Part shown: in pieces, positions 7,969 to 15,448 of the stretch
Layout of the letters: each line of letters opens with the position of its first letter
How positions within the stretch are numbered: the first letter of the stretch is position 1
Source: JAMXLO01 sp035569235
GTDB lineage: Bacteria; Pseudomonadota; Alphaproteobacteria; Acetobacterales; Acetobacteraceae
DNA length: 34,604 nt
Reading direction: 5' to 3'
Assembly: GCA_035569235.1 (NCBI GenBank)
Contig: DATMND010000063.1
Span: 1 to 34,604 of the forward strand
Position numbers and translations under genes: made by a program
Notes under the pieces: model-generated
The model's database searches: none
Seen by the model: the letters and a program-made list of their open reading frames with translations, nothing else
Told to the model about the DNA's origin: nothing

Positions 7969-8730
7969 TTGACCGCGCTCTCCATCGCGTTCGTGGTCTT
8001 CGTCTGCTGCTTCGGCGCGGCCCTTGTCGGCATGGTCCTGCATAGGAAGCTGCCGGACCACCACCTCGATGGCGATTCAAAGGATGTCGTGAAGCTTGTG
8101 ATGGGGCTCATCGCGACCACCGCGGCTTTGGTCCTCGGTCTGCTGATCGCTTCGGCAAAGAACTCCTACGACACGCAGACGACCGAGCTGCAGCAGGTTT
8201 CGGCAACCATTGTGCAACTCGACCGGACGCTCGCGCTTTATGGTCCGGAGACACAAGATGCCCGCGAAGGGCTCAAACGGACTGTGACCGTCGCAATTCA
8301 AAGGGTCTGGCCCGCGGACGGCGGTCAACCGGCGAACCTTCAACCGTCGCTCACCCGTGAACCCGCCGATGCATTCTATGGAAAGCTGCGGGACCTGTCG
8401 CCGAAGACCGATGCCCAGCGCCACGCCCAGAATTCGGCATTGCAGCTCGCAGCCAACCTGGCTCAGACCCGCATCCTGATGTTCGAGCAGTTGGGCGGGT
8501 CCGTTTCATGGCCGTTGCTGATCATACTGGTCCTCTGGCTGTCGGTGCTTTTTCTGGGGTTCGGACTGTTCGCGCGTTTTCATATCACCATCACGGTGAC
8601 CCTGATCATTGGGGCGCTATCGGTCGCAAGCGCGGTTTTCCTGATCTTGGAATTGAGCCAGCCTTATCAAGGTCTGATGCGAATCCCCGACACGTCGCTC
8701 CGCAGCGCTCTGGCACAGATTGACCGGTAG
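7969..8730 (+). CDS. DUF4239 family membrane protein, copy 1
   Basis: 253 residues from a TTG at 7969, with GGGGAA 7 bases upstream; no ATG fits the N-terminal membrane segment. Predicted topology: membrane segments near residues 4-24 and 42-62, a soluble helical region of about 115 residues (66-180), then two or more segments near 180-203 and 206-232. The ending LILELSQPYQGLMRIP is characteristic of DUF4239 proteins, sometimes described as bestrophin-like. No function is established for the family; transport or channel activity is only a suggestion. It is in line with the sulfatase genes, and a second DUF4239 gene lies on the other strand at 10811-11587. Confidence 0.8.
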   Translation: MTALSIAFVVFVCCFGAALVGMVLHRKLPDHHLDGDSKDVVKLVMGLIATTAALVLGLLIASAKNSYDTQTTELQQVSATIVQLDRTLALYGPETQDAREGLKRTVTVAIQRVWPADGGQPANLQPSLTREPADAFYGKLRDLSPKTDAQRHAQNSALQLAANLAQTRILMFEQLGGSVSWPLLIILVLWLSVLFLGFGLFARFHITITVTLIIGALSVASAVFLILELSQPYQGLMRIPDTSLRSALAQIDR

Positions 8731-8902
8731 AAGCGGCGCAACTGGGTCACCACCGCCGGCAAATGCATTCCGTCAAAATGGTCGTCGCCAAATCTGCCGA
8801 TCTTGCATAGCGGCAAGTTTGGCGCGTCGTTGATTTTGCTTCGCAACCTAGGTGAGTCGCTGCAGCCATACGATATTTATTGTTGCGTCACCAGCGGGTA
8901 GG

Positions 8903-8930
8903 TGCCAAAGACACTTGGCAGTTCGTGCCA
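8903..8930. promoter_or_regulatory. overlapping inverted repeats upstream of sulfatase 2
   Basis: TGCCAA-N6-TTGGCA (8903-8920) is a perfect 6-bp inverted repeat. Its right arm is also the left arm of TGGCA-N5-TGCCA (8916-8930). Three alternating half-sites in 28 bp, about 135 bp before the sulfatase 2 start and in a gene-free gap, look like an operator. The regulator is unknown; LysR- or LacI-type binding would fit the geometry. The GG-to-GC spacing is wrong for a sigma-54 promoter. Confidence 0.4.
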
Positions 8931-9026
8931 TGATGCGCATGCTCGCCATCACGTTTTTGCGTCGTGCAAGCGGCCCGAACCGCATGCGACCGGAATGCTC
9001 AGCAACAGACAATGGAGGAACACAAG

Positions 9027-9068
9027 ATGTCCGCCACGGAACTGTCACAAGACGGAGGCCCCGAATGA
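9027..9068 (+). CDS. possible 13-residue leader peptide overlapping the sulfatase 2 start
   Basis: ATG 9027 has a strong ribosome site (GGAGG at 9014-9018). It reads MSATELSQDGGPE and then stops with TGA at 9066-9068, which overlaps the sulfatase 2 start codon in an ATGA arrangement. The second GGAGG that serves the sulfatase lies inside this short frame. This is the layout of a coupled leader peptide, but a chance occurrence is possible; no regulatory codons such as repeated Cys or Met stand out. Confidence 0.35.
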   Translation: MSATELSQDGGPE

Positions 9069-10765
9069 CCGTTGGATCGCGATTTGCTCGGGCCGTCGGC
9101 GCGCTCTCTGTCGGCTTGCTGCTGGTCGGCGGAGTGGCGACCGTCGGCGCTGCCCAAGCACAAGTGCAGGCGCCGGCAAAAAAGCCCAATATCCTGGTGA
9201 TCATGGGCGACGACATCGGCTGGTTCAACATCGGCGCCTATCACCGCGGCATCATGTCGGGCAAGACGCCGAACCTCGACAAGCTCGCGTCCGAAGGCAT
9301 GATGTTCACCGACTACTACGCCGAGGCAAGCTGCACCGCGGGCCGGGCGAACTTCATCACCGGCGAGTTGCCATTGCGCACGGGCCTGACGACCGTTGGC
9401 CAGGCCGGCGCGGACGTGGGCCTGCCGGACGAGGCGGTGACGCTCGCCACCGTGCTGAAGTCGCTCGGCTACGAAACCGGGCAGTTCGGCAAGAACCACC
9501 TGGGCGATTTGAACAAGTACCTCCCGACGGTGCACGGGTTCGACGAGTTCTTTGGATACCTCTACCATCTCGATGCGATGTCCGATCCATACTGGTTCGA
9601 CTACCCGCAGGACTGGATCGACAAATATGGTCCGCGCGACCTGATCCATGCCTATGCGACCGACGTGGACGATCCCACGGTGCAGCCGCGTTGGGGCAAG
9701 GTGGGAAAACAGCGGATCGTCGATGAGGGCCCGCTGGCGCCGTTTCCGGATATGGCCGGGCGGCAGAACTGGCAGGAAGGCCGCAAGGCCCGCTACGACA
9801 TGGAGACCTTCGACAATGTGCTGGTGAAGGCCAGTTCGGAATTCATGGACAAGGCGAAGCAGGACGGCAAGCCGTTCTTCCTCTGGCACAACACGACGCG
9901 CATGCACGTATTCACCTACATCCCGCCCAAGTACCAGGCGAAGATGAACTACCAGAGCAACTACGGCCTGGAAGAGGCCGGCATGGCGCAGATGGATGAC
10001 AGCATCGGCGATCTGCTGAAGCATTTGCAAGACATCGGCGAGGCTGACAACACCATCGTCATCTTCACCACCGACAACGGCGCGGAAGTCTTCACCTGGC
10101 CGGACGGCGGCATGACGCCATTCCGGGCCACCAAGGGCACCGTGTTCGAAGGCGGCTTCCGCGTGCCGGCAATCATCCGTTGGCCTGGCAAGGTCAAGCC
10201 GGGCACGGTGGAGAACGGCATCTTCTCCGGCCTCGACTGGTTGCCGACGCTTGCCGCCGCGGCGGGCAACTCCAACATCACCACTCAGTTGCTATCGGGC
10301 GTGAAGTTGGGCGACCGGACCTACAAGAATCACCTCGACGGCTTCGACCAGACTGAACTGTTGCTGGGCAAGGGGCCGTCTGCCCGTCACGAACTGTTCT
10401 ACTTCGGAGGGCCGAAGCTGGGCGCGATCCGGATCGACGACTTCAAGTTCCAGTTCTACCAGCAGCCGTGGGGCTGGCCTGGCGAGAAGGTGACGACCGA
10501 CATGCCCACGATCGTCAACATCCGCCAGGATCCATTCGAGCGAACGCCGTCGATCCGCGGTGAAAGCCTGAACAGCATGGGCGGCGGCTACATGAACGAG
10601 TTCTATGCCCGGGAATTCTGGCGCTTCGTTCTCGTGCAGCAGCAGGTCGCGGCGTTGGCGCAGACGGCCATTCAGTTCCCACCGATGCAGGCGCCGGCAT
10701 CCTTCAACCTCGAGGCGGTCAAGGCGCAGGTTGATGAAGTGATAAGGAGCCACGAAGGGCAATAA
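9065..10765 (+). CDS. exported type I sulfatase (arylsulfatase family), copy 2
   Basis: 566 residues with a signal peptide (hydrophobic stretch 11-30, cleavage near AAQAQ). It is clearly a paralogue of the sulfatase at 5614-7218. D49-D50 are in IMGDDIGW, formylglycine Cys90 is in C-T-A-G-R94, and the GKNHLG, TTRMHVF and TTDNGAE blocks are all present, so it should be active once Cys90 is oxidised. It differs from copy 1 by an insertion of about 20 residues after KQRIVDEGPL (PFPDMAGRQNWQEG region) and in the region before the C-terminus. ATG 9065 has GGAGG with a 6-base spacer and places the signal peptide at the N-terminus. A longer in-frame upstream extension is not supported. Confidence 0.92.
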   Translation: MTVGSRFARAVGALSVGLLLVGGVATVGAAQAQVQAPAKKPNILVIMGDDIGWFNIGAYHRGIMSGKTPNLDKLASEGMMFTDYYAEASCTAGRANFITGELPLRTGLTTVGQAGADVGLPDEAVTLATVLKSLGYETGQFGKNHLGDLNKYLPTVHGFDEFFGYLYHLDAMSDPYWFDYPQDWIDKYGPRDLIHAYATDVDDPTVQPRWGKVGKQRIVDEGPLAPFPDMAGRQNWQEGRKARYDMETFDNVLVKASSEFMDKAKQDGKPFFLWHNTTRMHVFTYIPPKYQAKMNYQSNYGLEEAGMAQMDDSIGDLLKHLQDIGEADNTIVIFTTDNGAEVFTWPDGGMTPFRATKGTVFEGGFRVPAIIRWPGKVKPGTVENGIFSGLDWLPTLAAAAGNSNITTQLLSGVKLGDRTYKNHLDGFDQTELLLGKGPSARHELFYFGGPKLGAIRIDDFKFQFYQQPWGWPGEKVTTDMPTIVNIRQDPFERTPSIRGESLNSMGGGYMNEFYAREFWRFVLVQQQVAALAQTAIQFPPMQAPASFNLEAVKAQVDEVIRSHEGQ

Positions 10766-10810
10766 GCGCACGAACGGCACGGCGGGCGCGTGATCAGGCG
10801 CGCCCGCTTC

Positions 10811-11587
10811 CTACTTCGGGATGCTCTGAGCGGTATCGACGAGGGCCTGGACGGGCACCTGGATCAGCCCGCGATACGGCCGGTCGAGATCGACGATCAG
10901 CATGATCAGCAGTGCGACGGTGAGCGCCATGATGAGCGTGGTCAGATGCCGTCTTGCACCGACGACGCCCGCATTGAAACCGGTAAATCCCATCGCCACC
11001 ATCGCCGTCCCCGTCAGCATGAACATCACGGCGCCGGGCACGTGGTTGCGCAGCGCGGTGAGACGCCTTTCATGGATGTTGTTCATCTCGTTCAGCGAAG
11101 CGACAAAGCGATAGGCGGGCAGCGACTGCGGATTCACCGCCGTCACCGCGACGGCCTGCTGCCACAGTCGGCTCTGAAGATCCAATGATCGGGCTATGTC
11201 CTGTTCCTGCTTCGACGGATCGTACGGAACGCCGAGCGTGATCCGGACCGCGGTATAGTCGCGCAGCAGGCTCAGGATGGGCTGCTGCGCCGACTCCGGC
11301 AGCATCAGGGCGAAGTTCGCCGTGCTGCCGATGGCATTTGCTTCCTCCAGGACCATGCTGCGGCGCAGGTCGTAGCGCGACTCGGCCATCGAGAAGCTGA
11401 ACGCGATCAGCAGTGCGAGAAGGCCAAGAGCGGCGCCTGCCAACGTGCCGACATCGGCATTCTGGGTCCTGGCCACATGAAACCGCAGGCCGATCCGGTT
11501 ACCAAGTTCGGCAGCTCCCGCGATCAGGATGATCGTCACGGGATACAGGATCTCCATGTCAAGTCCGTAGTACCAATCGAAACTCAC
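10811..11587 (-). CDS. DUF4239 family membrane protein, copy 2
   Basis: 258 residues from GTG 11587, which has GGGGGAT just upstream; the frame is open further but that part is non-membrane and lacks a credible start. A first membrane segment (EILYPVTIILIAGAAELG) and a second (GTLAGAALGLLALLIAFSF) are followed by a soluble helical part of about 110 residues. Two C-terminal segments follow, ending VDLDRPYRGLIQVP, the same closing motif as in the DUF4239 gene at 7969. Function unknown. It is convergent with sulfatase 2 (45 bp between stops) and divergent from the HAD gene at 11776, so its promoter should lie in 11588-11775. Confidence 0.78.
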   Translation of the reverse strand: MSFDWYYGLDMEILYPVTIILIAGAAELGNRIGLRFHVARTQNADVGTLAGAALGLLALLIAFSFSMAESRYDLRRSMVLEEANAIGSTANFALMLPESAQQPILSLLRDYTAVRITLGVPYDPSKQEQDIARSLDLQSRLWQQAVAVTAVNPQSLPAYRFVASLNEMNNIHERRLTALRNHVPGAVMFMLTGTAMVAMGFTGFNAGVVGARRHLTTLIMALTVALLIMLIVDLDRPYRGLIQVPVQALVDTAQSIPK

Positions 11588-11775
11588 ACTCGATCCCCCG
11601 TAGTCTGGAGCCGGAACGAACCTGCGGCACTCTACCGTAGCCGGAACAAATACGCCAAGTGCAGGCGGCGTTCGTGCAGCGGCAACAGCGACACGATCGG
11701 ATTGATTTGCATCGAAGACGCAGTATGGTCGCACTGCCATTGCCGCGGCTCGCTCGCCTGTTCCAGGAGACAACC

Positions 11776-12822
11776 ATGCGAACCACTTCTCCCAACGGTC
11801 CAAGCCGGCGCGTCATGCTTGGCGCACTTGCGGCGCTGCCAACGCTGCCCGGGCTGTTCGGCGCAGCCCCCGCGCGGGCACAGGCCGTGCCACTTCCGTC
11901 CTGGAATGACGGCCCTGCGAAACAGGCAATCCTGGACTTTGTGCGGGCGACAACCGATGCGGCGAGCCCGAGCTTCGTGCCACCGGAGGAGCGTATCGCC
12001 ACGTTCGACCAGGACGGCACGCTGTGGGTAGAGCAACCGATGTACACGCAGTTGATCTACTGCCTGGAACGGGTACCGGCGGTGGTCAAGGCAAGGCCCG
12101 AACTTGCGAATGTCGAGCCGTTCAAGACCGTGATGTCCGGGAATCAGCAGGCGATCGCGATGCTCTCGACGCACGACCTGGAGGAGATCCTCGCCGCGAC
12201 GCTCACCGGCATGTCGGTGGACGAGTTCAATGCGGAGGTGAAGAAGTGGCTCGAAACGGCCGAGCATCCGCGGTGGAAGCGGCCTTACACCGACCTCACC
12301 TACCAGCCCATGCAGGAGGTGCTCGTCTATCTGCTCGCCAATGGCTACAAAAACTACATAGTCACCGGCGGTGGCCAGGACTTCGTGCGCGTTTACTCCC
12401 AAATCGTCTATGGCATCCCTCCCGAGCAGGTGGTTGGCACCGCCGGCGGCACCAAGTACGGCTACGACAAAGATGGAAAACCGTTCCTGACCAAGGAACC
12501 CAAGCTGCTGCTCAACGACAACGATGCCGGCAAGCCCGAGGGAATCCACATGATGATCGGGCGACGACCCCACGCCGCATTCGGCAATTCCACCGGCGAC
12601 CAGCAGATGCTGGAGTACACCAAGGCCGGCGACGGCGCGCGGCTGTCGATGCTCGTGCTGCACGATGATGCGAAGCGCGAGTATGCGTATGGACCGGCAC
12701 AGGGGCTGCCCGATTCGAAAGTCGGCACCTTCACCCAGGCGCTGTACGACGAGGCGAAGAAGCAGGGCTGGACGGTCATCAGCATGAAGGACGATTGGAA
12801 GCGGATATTCGCATTCGCATAG
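11776..12822 (+). CDS. exported HAD-superfamily hydrolase, phosphoserine phosphatase-like
   Basis: 348 residues. The N-terminus has a twin-arginine-like signal (SRRVMLGALAALP, then APARAQA cleavage), so it is probably exported folded. The HAD motifs are complete: D78-x-D80-G-T (motif I, FDQDGTLW), T197 in IVTGGG (motif II), a candidate Lys at 253, and GNSTGD ending at D275 (motif III). It should use the Asp78 nucleophile on a phosphoester in the periplasm; the substrate is unknown. AGGAG lies 6 bases before ATG 11776. The next gene, 68 bp on, is also an exported phosphoesterase-like protein, so a joint role is plausible. Confidence 0.88.
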   Translation: MRTTSPNGPSRRVMLGALAALPTLPGLFGAAPARAQAVPLPSWNDGPAKQAILDFVRATTDAASPSFVPPEERIATFDQDGTLWVEQPMYTQLIYCLERVPAVVKARPELANVEPFKTVMSGNQQAIAMLSTHDLEEILAATLTGMSVDEFNAEVKKWLETAEHPRWKRPYTDLTYQPMQEVLVYLLANGYKNYIVTGGGQDFVRVYSQIVYGIPPEQVVGTAGGTKYGYDKDGKPFLTKEPKLLLNDNDAGKPEGIHMMIGRRPHAAFGNSTGDQQMLEYTKAGDGARLSMLVLHDDAKREYAYGPAQGLPDSKVGTFTQALYDEAKKQGWTVISMKDDWKRIFAFA

Positions 12823-12890
12823 CCGTCAGCCGTGTTGTCAGGCAGGCGTCGCGTTACTCGGCCGAGGATTCCACCAACCAGGAGAACAAT

Positions 12891-13613
12891 ATGCGCGGGC
12901 TCATGAAGTTGTCGGTCGCGCTTTTTATTGACGTTGCAACGCTGGTCGGTTATGCCGAGAGGGCGAGCGCGCAGCAAGATCCTGTCACAGCGATCGACAT
13001 CGCGCTGGAGCCGGACGCAACGATGATCCAGCATGCGCAGGCCGCCAACGCCCGGCTGCTCAAAGTCTTCCCAAAGGGCTTCGCGCTGGATGCGACGCAC
13101 CACCCGCACATCTCGATGCTGCAGCGCTACGTCCGCACGGCGGACCTTGATAAGGTTTACGCCGCGGTCGACAAGGTTTTGACCAGCGAGAAGGTCGCCA
13201 GCTTCAGGCTAAAGGCGTTCAAATACTACTATATCCCGTGGGAGAGTCTCGGCCTTGCCGGCATTGTGGTGGAACCGACGGACGACCTGTTGCGGTTCCA
13301 ACAGGAACTGATCGATGCGGTCGCTCCGTTCACAACGAAAACCGGGAGTGCCTCGGCGTTCGTCACCACGCCCGAGGATCCTGGCATCAACAAGCCGACG
13401 ATCGATTATGTCGCGGCGTTCGTGCCGAAGGCGTCGGGCAAGCATTTCAATCCGCACGTTACAATAGGCATTGCAACCCAGGCTTACCTGAAGAAGATGC
13501 TCGCCGAGCCGTTTGATGTGTTCATGTTCTCTCCGGTGGCGGCCTCCGCTTACCAGCTCGGCGACTTCGGGACTGCTCGGAAGGAACTCAGGACCTGGCC
13601 GGCGAAGCCCTGA
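12891..13613 (+). CDS. exported 2H phosphoesterase (2'-5' RNA ligase-like fold)
   Basis: 240 residues with an N-terminal signal sequence (cleavage near ASAQ, residue 27-28). Two H-x-(S/T) motifs are present, H73-I-S75 in HPHISML and H189-V-T191 in FNPHVTIG. They are about 116 residues apart, as expected for the paired active-site histidines of the 2H phosphoesterase superfamily (LigT/CPDase-like). Known members act on cyclic phosphates or 2'-5' linkages, usually in the cytoplasm. A predicted periplasmic location is unusual, so the substrate is open (possibly extracellular RNA fragments or cyclic phosphodiesters). AGGAG precedes ATG 12891. It probably shares a transcript with the HAD gene. Confidence 0.8.
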   Translation: MRGLMKLSVALFIDVATLVGYAERASAQQDPVTAIDIALEPDATMIQHAQAANARLLKVFPKGFALDATHHPHISMLQRYVRTADLDKVYAAVDKVLTSEKVASFRLKAFKYYYIPWESLGLAGIVVEPTDDLLRFQQELIDAVAPFTTKTGSASAFVTTPEDPGINKPTIDYVAAFVPKASGKHFNPHVTIGIATQAYLKKMLAEPFDVFMFSPVAASAYQLGDFGTARKELRTWPAKP

Positions 13614-13682
13614 GCCTCCTGCCGAAAAGCATGTGACCTGCGTTCGCCAGTTCTTTCGACCGCTGGATCGACGGCGCAAGTA

Positions 13683-13701
13683 ATGTAAAACTCTTTCACA
13701 T
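13683..13701. promoter_or_regulatory. TetR operator candidate overlapping the regulator's own start
   Basis: ATGTAA-N7-TCACAT, one mismatch from a perfect inverted repeat; the right arm runs into the start codon of the TetR gene. The same pattern occurs before the DUF2852 gene at 14384-14402. A TAATGT hexamer at 13681-13686 could serve as the -10 element, so binding would block transcription and the TetR protein would limit its own production. Confidence 0.6.
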
Positions 13702-14341
13702 GAGCTGGTCCGGACAGCGGCGTGGCTACCACCACGGCAACCTGCGCGAGGCGCTGGTCGAGGCCACGCTGGAGTTGATCGCCGAAAAGGGGCCGGCCGG
13801 GTTCACCATCGCCGAGGCGGCACGGCTGGCCGGCGTCAGCCCTGCCGCGCCGTATCGGCATTTTCGCGACGCCGAGGCGTTGCTGGCGGAAGTCGCGCTG
13901 CGTGGCTTCGAGCGTTTCGCCGCGGTGCTGGCTGCCGCGTGGAACAACGGCTTCCCCGATCCGATGCGCGCCTTCGAGGCAATCGGCCGCGCCTACCTCG
14001 CCTTTGCGCGCGACGAACCCGCCTATTACGCGGCGATGTTCGAGGCGCGCATCGCGTTGGACAACCATCCCGGACTGCTCGCCGCCGGGGATCGCGCCTT
14101 TGCCATCCTGCGCGAGGCAGCGGAGCGGCTGACTGCCACGCTGCCGCGGGACCGGCGGCCGCCGTCGCTGATGATGGCGCTGCATGTCTGGGCGCTTTCG
14201 CACGGCATCGCGTCCTTGTTCGTGCGCGCCGATCCTTCGCGCCGGAAACTGCCGATGTCGCCGGAGGAACTGCTGGAGGCCGGCGTGCTGATCTATCTGC
14301 AGAGCCTCGGCCTCGCGGGCGGCAAACCGCAGGGCGGTTGA
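13700..14341 (+). CDS. TetR/AcrR-family transcriptional regulator
   Basis: 213 residues. The N-terminal HTH (about 12-60) is clear: YHHGNLREALVEATLELIAE, then GFTIAEAARLAGVSPAAPYR and HFRDAEALLAEVA. The C-terminal part (DEPAYYAAMFEARI, WALSHGIASLFV) matches the WHG/TetR_C_33-type ligand-binding domain. No ribosome site precedes ATG 13700, and the operator-like repeat reaches into the start codon, so the mRNA may be leaderless. It is followed 77 bp later by the DUF2852 gene, which carries the same operator; that gene is the probable target. Confidence 0.9.
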   Translation: MSWSGQRRGYHHGNLREALVEATLELIAEKGPAGFTIAEAARLAGVSPAAPYRHFRDAEALLAEVALRGFERFAAVLAAAWNNGFPDPMRAFEAIGRAYLAFARDEPAYYAAMFEARIALDNHPGLLAAGDRAFAILREAAERLTATLPRDRRPPSLMMALHVWALSHGIASLFVRADPSRRKLPMSPEELLEAGVLIYLQSLGLAGGKPQGG

Positions 14342-14358
14342 ACCGGCGCGCAATTCAC

Positions 14359-14402
14359 TTGACGGGCGACCGGAAAGGATCATATGTAAATGTGTCTTAC
14401 AT
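14359..14402 (+). promoter_or_regulatory. promoter with TetR operator before the DUF2852 gene
   Basis: TTGACG (14359-14364) and TATGTA (14383-14388) are spaced by 18 bases and look like -35 and -10 elements. ATGTAA-N7-TTACAT (14384-14402), a perfect inverted repeat, covers the -10. It matches the site at the TetR start, and both sites are followed by TCACATGAG. Repression by the adjacent TetR protein is the simple reading. Confidence 0.6.
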
Positions 14403-14418
14403 TCACATGAGGACCGCC

Positions 14419-14976
14419 ATGTCGGGCGCTGCAAACCATGGAAGTTACGGCAATCCGGGTATGGGCAATTCCCCCTGGGGCCCGGGACCAGCCCAGGGAC
14501 CCGTTTGGAACCAGCCAGGCTGGAGCTACTCGCACTGGCGGACGCTGCCCAGACCGCTGTGCATCGCCGCAGTCGTGCTCGGCTTCATCTTCTGGTGGCC
14601 GGTCGGGCTGACGCTGTTGTTTCTCGCACTATGGAGCAAACGTATGGGATGCTGGGGTTATTACCGTCAGGGCGGCTACCAGGGCGGTTCCTGGCAGGGC
14701 GGCACCTGGCAAGGCAGTGCGCCACCGTGGGCCGGCTGGAAGAACTGGTGCGGCGGCGGTGAGCGGCCTGCGCCGACCAGCGGCAACCGCGCCTTCGACG
14801 AATACCGGATGGAGACGCTGCGTCGTCTGGAGGAGGAGCAGAAGGAGTTCGGTGCCTTCCTCGACCGGCTGCGCTTTGCCAAGGACAAGGCCGAGTTCGA
14901 CCAGTTCATGACCGAACTGCGCCAGCGTCCGCCGACGCCACCGGAGCCGCCGCCCGCCCAGCCGACACAAGGCTGA
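14419..14976 (+). CDS. DUF2852 family membrane protein
   Basis: 185 residues. A Gly/Pro/Trp-rich N-terminus is followed by one long or hairpin membrane segment (about 46-72, LGFIFWWPVGLTLLFLALW), then a Gly/Gln/Trp-rich stretch. A charged helix comes next (FDEYRMETLRRLEEEQKEF through LRFAKDKAEFDQFMTELRQRP), which is the hallmark of DUF2852 proteins found in Alphaproteobacteria. Function unknown. Two in-frame ATGs exist; 14419 is preferred because GAGGA lies 5 bases upstream, while 14407 has no ribosome site. The promoter overlaps a TetR-type operator, so it is probably induced by the ligand of the neighbouring TetR. Confidence 0.85.
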   Translation: MSGAANHGSYGNPGMGNSPWGPGPAQGPVWNQPGWSYSHWRTLPRPLCIAAVVLGFIFWWPVGLTLLFLALWSKRMGCWGYYRQGGYQGGSWQGGTWQGSAPPWAGWKNWCGGGERPAPTSGNRAFDEYRMETLRRLEEEQKEFGAFLDRLRFAKDKAEFDQFMTELRQRPPTPPEPPPAQPTQG

Positions 14977-14998
14977 GCACGCAACCGCGACGACCGGC

Positions 14999-15029
14999 GC
15001 GACCCCTTCCGCATTGCGGGAGGGGTCGC
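14999..15029 (+). terminator. hairpin terminator after the DUF2852 gene
   Basis: GCGACCCCTTCCGC and GCGGGAGGGGTCGC form a near-perfect stem with an ATT loop, 22 bases after the DUF2852 stop. There is no long T-run (TCATTCC follows), so termination strength is uncertain. It also lies just beyond the 3' end of the minus-strand remnant that ends at 15031 and could serve both. Confidence 0.55.
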
Positions 15030-15030
15030 G

Positions 15031-15311
15031 TCATTCCATCCGCCAGGAATGACGCCGCAGGATCGCCGTATGGGTGATCGCAATGCGTTCATCAGGCGAC
15101 AGAGCAAGCCAGATCCGTAGCCGCTCGATCACCAGCCGCGTCGGCATCGCCAGATCGAGCGCCGTCGCCTCGGCCATCCCCCGTAGTAGCGCAGGTTCTC
15201 CAGTTCCCCAGGCGGAGGCATGCTGCCGCCGCGCGCGCTCGGCATCATAGCGCGCGCTCGCGCTTTGACGACCATGCGGCGGGCGCTCAACCCGAGCCAC
15301 TTACGGGCCAT
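15031..15311 (-). pseudogene. frameshifted small hypothetical gene
   Basis: Read on the minus strand, ATG 15311 starts MARKWLGLSARRMVVKARAR and continues to ELENLRYYGG. The natural continuation, MAEATALDLAMPTRLVIERL to RHSWRME and a stop at 15031, is in another frame. The switch falls in a G-run at about 15177-15182 (plus strand Cs); adding one G restores a single ~94-residue reading frame. This is either a real one-base deletion or a sequencing error in a homopolymer. An alternative N-terminus (MTDMLDAFDRKRGNGP from ATG 15351) ends in a stop and would need a second shift. No family recognised. Confidence 0.5.
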
Positions 15312-15448
15312 TGCCGCGTTTCCGATCGAATGCGTCGAGCATGTCGGTCATCGAGCGTGCCAGGTTCACGCCAGCGGCGGACGATCGGCGCGCAATCGGG
15401 GCATTCGCGTGACCAAAGATTGCTAATACGAAAGCATTCCGCCATTCG

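Noticed and set aside
8915..8930. Sigma-54 promoter before sulfatase 2
   Set aside because: The GG and GC elements are 8 rather than 10 bases apart.
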